From NCBI RefSeq assembly GCF_020023385.1, contig NZ_JAIQCL010000008.1:1-64000 (forward strand): a stretch of DNA of 64,000 nucleotides, read 5' to 3'. Under the pieces are notes generated by a model. The model was not told the origin of the DNA. It searched no databases and was given only the letters and a program-made list of their open reading frames with translations. Source of the stretch: Planococcus circulans (GTDB taxonomy: Bacteria > Bacillota > Bacilli > Bacillales_A > Planococcaceae). Of this stretch, positions 59,173 through 64,000 are shown piece after piece. The position numbers were made by a program, and so were the translations under genes. Every line of letters begins with the position of its first letter. The first letter of the stretch is position 1.

Positions 59173-59292
59173 TTGACTTCCTCCTCTTGTTTTTCAATTA
59201 AACTGAGTATAACTGCGAATTTTCAGAATGTAACCGTTTGCAAAATAAGGTTTATAAAGAGTTTAGAATTTTTTATGTTCATAAAGTTCACA

Positions 59293-59327
59293 AAAAAAAA
59301 GACTGATGAGTACTATCAGTCTTTTTT
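59293..59327. terminator. Terminator after the response regulator gene
   Basis: AAAAAAGACTGAT / ATCAGTCTTTTTT stem with seven-base loop. The regulator's stop codon lies inside it; A and T tracts give termination on both strands. Confidence 0.88.
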
Positions 59328-59990
59328 CGTATAATAATGCCGTTCGGGCCTTCCGACAATTCCATAGGCCAGTTCAGCAAAGCATTCATCAATGGCTACA
59401 AGATGTTCCAAATACCGGCGGGCCGTGGTTCGTGACGCACCCATCTGCTCCCCCATTTTTTCAGCAGTGATGCCGGAGGATTGCTCTGTCAACACGTCCC
59501 TCACCTTCTCTAAGGTCAAGGGATCGATTCCCTTGGCACCTATCGCCGGTTTCGGAGCAAGTTCGACACCAAAAAACTCATCCAGAAAACCCTGGTCGAT
59601 ATTGCTGGTGTTTTGGAGCGTCTTTTTGTTTTCCATGTATTTAATGATTGTGGAAACGAACCTTTCCAAGGTAGCTGGTTTGATGATGATGCCTTTTACA
59701 CCTTTGCGAATAGCCGTTTCAACATACCCCTTATCATTTTCAGCGGACACCAGGATGATATCGGTTTGGGGGCTTACGGAGCGGATATCATCAATCAAAT
59801 CGATGCCGAGGCCATCCGGCATATAATTGTCTAAAATGACCAAATCAATTGCATGTTCTTTTACAGCCTTTAAGGTTTCTTCGCAATTGCCTGCTTTCCC
59901 AAGTAGATTCACTTCGGGGATTTGCTTCAGAAATTGTTCATGGATATTTGCCACCCGAAAATCATCTTCGGCAATATAGACGTGTATCAT
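59316..59990 (-). CDS. CitB/DcuR-type response regulator
   Basis: 224 residues. Receiver domain with Glu7-Asp8-Asp9 region and phospho-acceptor Asp in LVILDNYMPDG, conserved Lys in IIIKPATLERF; C-terminal HTH ITAEKMGEQMGASRTTARRYLEHL typical of the CitT/DctR/DcuR group. It most likely activates the adjacent tct operon when carboxylate is present. It follows the kinase gene by 17 bp and ends in the terminator. Confidence 0.92.
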   Translation of the reverse strand: MIHVYIAEDDFRVANIHEQFLKQIPEVNLLGKAGNCEETLKAVKEHAIDLVILDNYMPDGLGIDLIDDIRSVSPQTDIILVSAENDKGYVETAIRKGVKGIIIKPATLERFVSTIIKYMENKKTLQNTSNIDQGFLDEFFGVELAPKPAIGAKGIDPLTLEKVRDVLTEQSSGITAEKMGEQMGASRTTARRYLEHLVAIDECFAELAYGIVGRPERHYYTKKD

Positions 59991-60007
59991 TCATTTCTCC
60001 CACTTTC

Positions 60008-61582
60008 CTATTTTGGTAAAAAGACGGTGAAGACAGTGCCACGCGTTAACTCCGAATCTACTTCTATTGACCCTTTCAATTCCTCGACGGCCTGCTTAAC
60101 GATGGCCAGCCCATAACCCCTGTCCTTTTTCCCAAGCTTTGTTGAAAAACCCAGTTTGAATAATTCTTCCATATGTTCAGTCTGTATACCGCGTCCTGTA
60201 TCTTCCACTTCAATCACCAAATCATGGCCAAGGTCAGTGACAAAAAAAGACACCTCTCTGATAGCCTGCTGCGCAACTTCTTCAATTGCATTATCAATCA
60301 GATTCCCCAGAATATGAATAAGCTTGGCAATATCAAAATGTTCCGGGAGTGCCTCCAACGAACTGTTTTCATCAATGATCAGCTTGACTTTATTTTCAGA
60401 TGCCTTTCCTATCTTGCCAAGCAGGATGGCCTGTACTTTTTTGTCTTGGATATGATCCAGCATATGCTTCGTTTGATTCTTGTGGATTTGTGTTTCCTGC
60501 TGAATCAAATTGATGGCTTCCTCTTTTTGTCCGAGCTGCAGCAATCCTGAGATGGCATACAGCTTATTGGAATATTCATGCGTCTGGGCCCGCAGCCCTT
60601 CTGAATACTGCTGAATCTCCGACAAAGTCTCCAATACCTCCTGAATATCCGTTTTTTCCCGGAAAGTTGAGACCACACCAACGATTTGCCCTTCATGTGT
60701 TATTTGTGTCCGGTTGATGATAAGAAGCTTATCTCCAATCAGCATTTCCTCGTTGCGGATCGTCTTTCCGGATTGCAGAGCGTCCTTCATCTTTGACTGA
60801 GGGATAGCTTCGGCAATATCGGAATTGATCGAAGCTTGTGTAAGCCCGAGCATCCTTTCTGCAGATTGATTGATTTCTGTGATTTTCCCTTGATTATCAA
60901 TGGCAATCACGCCTTCTACAATTGAAGAAAGCAAAGCTTCACGATCCCGGTACATTGCCGCTATTTCACGCGGTTCCAGTCCCATCGTGTCTTTTCTGAT
61001 GTTCTTTGCCAGCAGGATGCTGCCGATAATCCCGATCGCCAAAGCCAACAATACAAACTGCAGCAGTTCCAGAGTTTTTCCAATAATGATCTGTTGGATA
61101 TCTTCCATCAAATAGCCAACCGACACCAATCCCACCACATTGCCGGTGCCATCGAAAATCGGGGCTTTTCCCCTTAAGCTTGGTCCCAGCGAGCCCCGGG
61201 CTTCAGACGTATAGAATTCGGCATTTACCAACGCCCGGTCATTGTCGCCGCCTACCATCAACTGACCGATTTGAGAAGGATTCGGGTGGGAATATCGAAT
61301 TCCAGCACGATTGCCGACTACGATAAATTCTGCACCGACTTGCTTTCTCATGTACTCAGCTAAGGGCTGGATGGTTTCTTCAGGATTTTCATCACCCATC
61401 GCTTCAACGACACTTGGCATGACGGAGATGCCGATGGCGGTTTCCAATGCGCGCGTCCCAACATTTTCTTTGGTATCACCAATTTCGTTATAGATAACAA
61501 TTCCACCAAAAATAATGGTGACGAATAAAATCAATGACATACTCAATATAATAATTTTCGCTTGAAGCGATAAGTTCCGCAT
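60008..61582 (-). CDS. CitA/DcuS-type sensor histidine kinase
   Basis: 524 residues. TM1 (about 10-30), an extracytoplasmic PAS-like Cache domain (about 35-170, with GIRYSHPNPSQIG ligand-site region), TM2 (about 175-195), a cytoplasmic PAS domain (220-320), an unusual SPOB-type H box EYSNKLYAISGLLQLG and HATPase with DTGRGI and GYGLAIV. This is the citrate/C4-dicarboxylate sensor architecture. AGGAG precedes the ATG. Confidence 0.93.
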   Translation of the reverse strand: MRNLSLQAKIIILSMSLILFVTIIFGGIVIYNEIGDTKENVGTRALETAIGISVMPSVVEAMGDENPEETIQPLAEYMRKQVGAEFIVVGNRAGIRYSHPNPSQIGQLMVGGDNDRALVNAEFYTSEARGSLGPSLRGKAPIFDGTGNVVGLVSVGYLMEDIQQIIIGKTLELLQFVLLALAIGIIGSILLAKNIRKDTMGLEPREIAAMYRDREALLSSIVEGVIAIDNQGKITEINQSAERMLGLTQASINSDIAEAIPQSKMKDALQSGKTIRNEEMLIGDKLLIINRTQITHEGQIVGVVSTFREKTDIQEVLETLSEIQQYSEGLRAQTHEYSNKLYAISGLLQLGQKEEAINLIQQETQIHKNQTKHMLDHIQDKKVQAILLGKIGKASENKVKLIIDENSSLEALPEHFDIAKLIHILGNLIDNAIEEVAQQAIREVSFFVTDLGHDLVIEVEDTGRGIQTEHMEELFKLGFSTKLGKKDRGYGLAIVKQAVEELKGSIEVDSELTRGTVFTVFLPK

Positions 61583-61666
61583 AGTTGATACTCCTAAAAA
61601 TACTGAATTTTTAATATTTGTAGTCTATCACATTTCGCGCAAAGAAAAAGTCCGTTTTAGAAACAA

Positions 61667-61758
61667 CTTAACCAAAAAACCTTCATCCTCTAGTGATTGG
61701 ATGAAGGTTTTTAAAGAAATTCAGTTTTCCGTTCTGATATCCGCCTGCAATTCGATTG
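61667..61758. repeat. Direct repeat, right copy (osmC 3' end plus terminator)
   Basis: Right partner of the copy at 54621-54712. It contains the terminator hairpin (AACCTTCATCC / GGATGAAGGTT, about 61676-61716) and the true 3' end of the intact osmC-type gene. Confidence 0.85.
61676..61716 (-). terminator. Terminator of the osmC-type gene
   Basis: AAACCTTCATCC / GGATGAAGGTTT stem, ten-base loop, T tract on both strands; duplicated at the left repeat. Confidence 0.88.
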
Positions 61759-62170
61759 CTACATTGCCTTTGATGGCACGTGTAATCATGCAGGAGCTTT
61801 CGGCTTTTTCCGCCAGCTTCTGTGCCAATGCCAAATCTTTTTCGGAAGCATCAGCTTTCAGGACCACTTGTGGTTTATGGATGATGCGCTTATAAGTGAT
61901 TACGCCTTTCTCCACTTCCACAATGCCTTCCGATTCCATGGTCAAGGATTGCTTTTCCAATTTGCTGCGCTCCATCATAGCAGCGAGCGTAATGATATAG
62001 CAGGTAGCTGCAGCACCCAGCAGCATTTCATCAGGATTCGTGCCGATTCCCGGCCCATCCATTTCCGGCGGGATCGAAATCCTGGTTTTCAGCCCGCCGA
62101 CTTCAATGTCACCTACATCGTTGCGGAGGCCTGGCCAATCCGCTTTCAGATGAAAACTATGCAATGTCAT
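61721..62170 (-). CDS. OsmC family protein
   Basis: 149 residues. OsmC fold with two conserved cysteines, in GAAATCYIITLAAMM and ESSCMITRAIKGNV, for thiol-based peroxide reduction; it is of the SACOL1771/YhfA branch, not Ohr. Its ATG overlaps the stop of the sugar-kinase gene by four bases (ATGA). GAAGGAGAG precedes it. The 3' end is duplicated 7 kb to the left. Confidence 0.92.
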   Translation of the reverse strand: MTLHSFHLKADWPGLRNDVGDIEVGGLKTRISIPPEMDGPGIGTNPDEMLLGAAATCYIITLAAMMERSKLEKQSLTMESEGIVEVEKGVITYKRIIHKPQVVLKADASEKDLALAQKLAEKAESSCMITRAIKGNVAIELQADIRTEN

Positions 62171-63126
62171 AAGATCTCTCCTTCTGGATTACTGGTTGTC
62201 GCCATTTCCGCTAGATGCGGCATCGCGGTCAAAGCTCCTGCTTTTGTCGCACAAAGCGCTCCCAGCTTATTGCCGAAATCGGCACAGGCAACGACTTCCT
62301 GCTTTGTTTCAGGCAAGCCCCGCAGATGGACGTGGCGAATGACGCCAGCCATAAAGGCATCACCCGCGCCTGTCGTGTCCACTGGCTGCACGGGGAGAAC
62401 CGGTATATGATGAATTTGATTTTGAAAAACCGCATGGGTCCCATTTTCACCATCCGTTACCAATACCAGTGGGATAGCAGTACGGGCCAATCGCGAAACT
62501 CCTTCTTCAAGCGATTCCGTTTCCATCAAAAAAGCAAGTTCGGCAGTTGTCAACTTGACGATGTCTGCCAATGGGAGAAAATCGAGTACGGTTTCCCGGC
62601 AATGCTCTTCGCTTTCCCAGCGCAACGGTCGAATATTGACATCGTATGAACACAGAACGTCATGCTCTTTTGACAGTTCAAGAGCTCTTCGGGTTGTGGA
62701 TCTCGCTTCCGGATGGAAAAGGGTACCGGAGCAGAAATGAAAAATACTTGCCTTTTCAAAAGCTTCTTTCCGCAGTTCATGGCTCCTTACTTGCAGGTCT
62801 GGCGTTTCATTGACATAGTCCGCGAATACGCGATCGAATTCAGGAGTCAGATGAATATACACACCGCTTACCCGCTTTTCCGGTACCTGTATGGCGTGTG
62901 TCAAATCCACCCCTTCCTTCAACAACTCATTCCGCACAAAAGCCGAGGTATCGTCATCTCCTGTGATGGTGATGAATCCTGAGGGCAGACCCAATCGGCT
63001 GACGCCTGCAGCTACGTTCACTGTAGCGCCTCCGAGGTGGCGGTTGAATGAATCATTGCTGGTAGTTGCGGCTATATAATCCACAAATGCATCTCCGTAT
63101 GTCAGGACATGCTTGGTATTCCCCAT
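62167..63126 (-). CDS. PfkB family carbohydrate kinase (fructokinase-like)
   Basis: 319 residues. Ribokinase fold with GGATVNVAAGVSRLG (sugar site), TYGDAFVDY opening and the PfkB signature DTTGAGDAFMAGVI near residue 255 containing the catalytic Asp. It is closest in pattern to fructokinase or 2-keto-3-deoxygluconate kinase. GAAGGAGG precedes the ATG. Translationally coupled to the osmC-type gene; no sugar transporter is nearby. Confidence 0.9.
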   Translation of the reverse strand: MGNTKHVLTYGDAFVDYIAATTSNDSFNRHLGGATVNVAAGVSRLGLPSGFITITGDDDTSAFVRNELLKEGVDLTHAIQVPEKRVSGVYIHLTPEFDRVFADYVNETPDLQVRSHELRKEAFEKASIFHFCSGTLFHPEARSTTRRALELSKEHDVLCSYDVNIRPLRWESEEHCRETVLDFLPLADIVKLTTAELAFLMETESLEEGVSRLARTAIPLVLVTDGENGTHAVFQNQIHHIPVLPVQPVDTTGAGDAFMAGVIRHVHLRGLPETKQEVVACADFGNKLGALCATKAGALTAMPHLAEMATTSNPEGEIL

Positions 63127-63219
63127 AGTATTGCCTCCTTCGTGTTAAAGGGCTCTTTCATTGATATACTATTATTTCAGTCAATGCAGACTTAATGCAA
63201 GCAAAAGGAGTAGATCACG

Positions 63220-63783
63220 ATGAATATCAGCATTCGACAAGCGCAACCAGAAGATGCAGGGAAAATCGCCCCTCTCATTATCAATGCAATCGGCGAAATC
63301 GCTGACCATATGACAGCGCAGAAAGAGCCGCAAGCTGTACTGAAAAAAGTCGAAGACATGATTCGCGGTGAACATACTCGCCACAGTCACCGCTATACGT
63401 ATACAGCTATTGTGAATGGAGCCATTGCGGGCGCGCTGGTGCTTTATCACGGCAAACAAGCTGAAGCCCTGGATCGTTATTTGATTGAACAGCTGAAAAG
63501 TGAAGGCCACGAGCGGACAATCGAACCCGAAGCCCACCTGGACGAATGGTATATCGATACCGTCTCAGTCGATCCCGCCTTCCAGGGACATGGCATCGGT
63601 TCCAAGCTATTCGAATTTGCAGAGGAACTGGTTCACTCTCAAGGAGGCGGCAAACTTTCTTTGAACGTCGACATCGGCAAAGAAGCTGCCATTCGTCTCT
63701 ATAAACGTCTCGGCTATTCCATTTCCGAACCATGGACTATCATCGGCGAACCTTTCCACCACATGGTCAAGACAGTTTCCTGA
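63220..63783 (+). CDS. GNAT family N-acetyltransferase
   Basis: 187 residues. IRQAQPEDAGKIAPLI opening, DEWYIDTVSVDPAFQGHGIGSKLFEFA (acetyl-CoA loop QGHGIG, about 122-127) and NVDIGKEAAIRLYKRLGYSISE. An N-terminal half without close similarity may set the substrate. AAAAGGAG precedes the ATG. Divergent from the sugar kinase gene; substrate unknown. Confidence 0.9.
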   Translation: MNISIRQAQPEDAGKIAPLIINAIGEIADHMTAQKEPQAVLKKVEDMIRGEHTRHSHRYTYTAIVNGAIAGALVLYHGKQAEALDRYLIEQLKSEGHERTIEPEAHLDEWYIDTVSVDPAFQGHGIGSKLFEFAEELVHSQGGGKLSLNVDIGKEAAIRLYKRLGYSISEPWTIIGEPFHHMVKTVS

Positions 63784-63892
63784 AAGCACTATTTGATAGT
63801 GAAAACTTTTTTAAATATATAAGTGAAACTAATAAGTTATAACAGAAACAATGCTGTTATGGATATTCCACAAACCAGCTCCTAAAAACCCG

Positions 63893-63951
63893 GTGCTCCT
63901 GCATCGCTGCGCTAGCTTCGTCCGCGGAAAGCATCCGCCTGGAGCACTTTC
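63893..63951. repeat. GC-rich dispersed repeat, second copy
   Basis: GCTCC and GGAGC arms enclose a second small stem GCGGA / TCCGC; its core GCGGAAAGCATCCGCCTG matches the copy at 70-127 with one mismatch. Nothing else is recognised in 63784-64000. Confidence 0.6.
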
Positions 63952-64000
63952 TTCGGTTCTTCACTCTTATTGAGTAAAAAAAGAAAATTCTTAAGCTCGA

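Overview
The window reads as chromosome of a mid-GC Gram-positive bacterium of the Bacillota, most like Planococcaceae (Planococcus/Planomicrobium type). The evidence is strong GGAGG ribosome sites, Bacillus-type gene families (YceG/YceH, CsbB-GtcA-YfhO, YtvA, YxlEFG, CssRS-like), several sigma-B-type promoters and short 'GCGGAAAGC..TCCGCCTG' repeats near both ends. No rRNA, tRNA, CRISPR, prophage or insertion sequence was seen. The species call is inference.

1-5.8 kb: amidohydrolase scavenging block (AbgA-like and AbgT-like pair, a second M20 hydrolase, a divergent carbamoylase). 5.8-14.8 kb: minus-strand Ter stress cluster with three TerD proteins, TelA/YceH, YceG and a four-gene biosynthetic core (CitE-like lyase, PRTase-TRSP, PRTase-PELOTA, HAD phosphatase). 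15.1-19.1 kb: three-component cell-wall glycosylation system (polyprenyl-phosphate GT2, GtrA flippase, YfhO GT-C). 19.1-25.5 kb: stress island with a Cu/Zn-SOD-like lipoprotein, SDR, Mn-catalase plus a repeat protein, Ohr, a LOV-STAS photoreceptor and a DJ-1/Hsp31 protein. Three clear sigma-B-type promoters lie here, one of them bidirectional. 25.9-30.2 kb: secretion-stress module (two-component system, PrsA-like foldase, HtrA). 30.3-34.6 kb: GTPase, LtaS-like enzyme, flavodoxin-like reductase, histidine phosphatase.

34.8-37.1 kb: riboflavin operon behind an FMN riboswitch, reduced to ribE-ribB-ribH. The usual ribD place holds an unrecognised 95-codon ORF with a REP-like palindrome. 37.2-49.5 kb: housekeeping and accessory genes (CHY zinc finger, metallophosphoesterase, YxlEFG-like ABC exporter, MsrA, Pcm, DUF2294, PatB, topoisomerase III). 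49.5-54.6 kb: a reactive-sulfur operon regulated by a CstR-type repressor, with TauE, two TusA modules, four rhodanese domains, a persulfide dioxygenase-like MBL enzyme, DsrE and an outlying DUF302 gene. Five matching GC-tract operator candidates sit in its promoters or leaders.

54.6-61.8 kb: a tripartite tricarboxylate transporter (TctABC), a DASS permease and a CitA/CitB-type two-component system. This block is bounded by a roughly 92-bp imperfect direct repeat that contains the 3' end of an osmC-type gene, so it looks inserted or rearranged. 61.7-64 kb: OsmC protein, PfkB sugar kinase, GNAT acetyltransferase and a repeat copy. The main themes are envelope maintenance, oxidative, sulfur and light stress, and organic-acid uptake.
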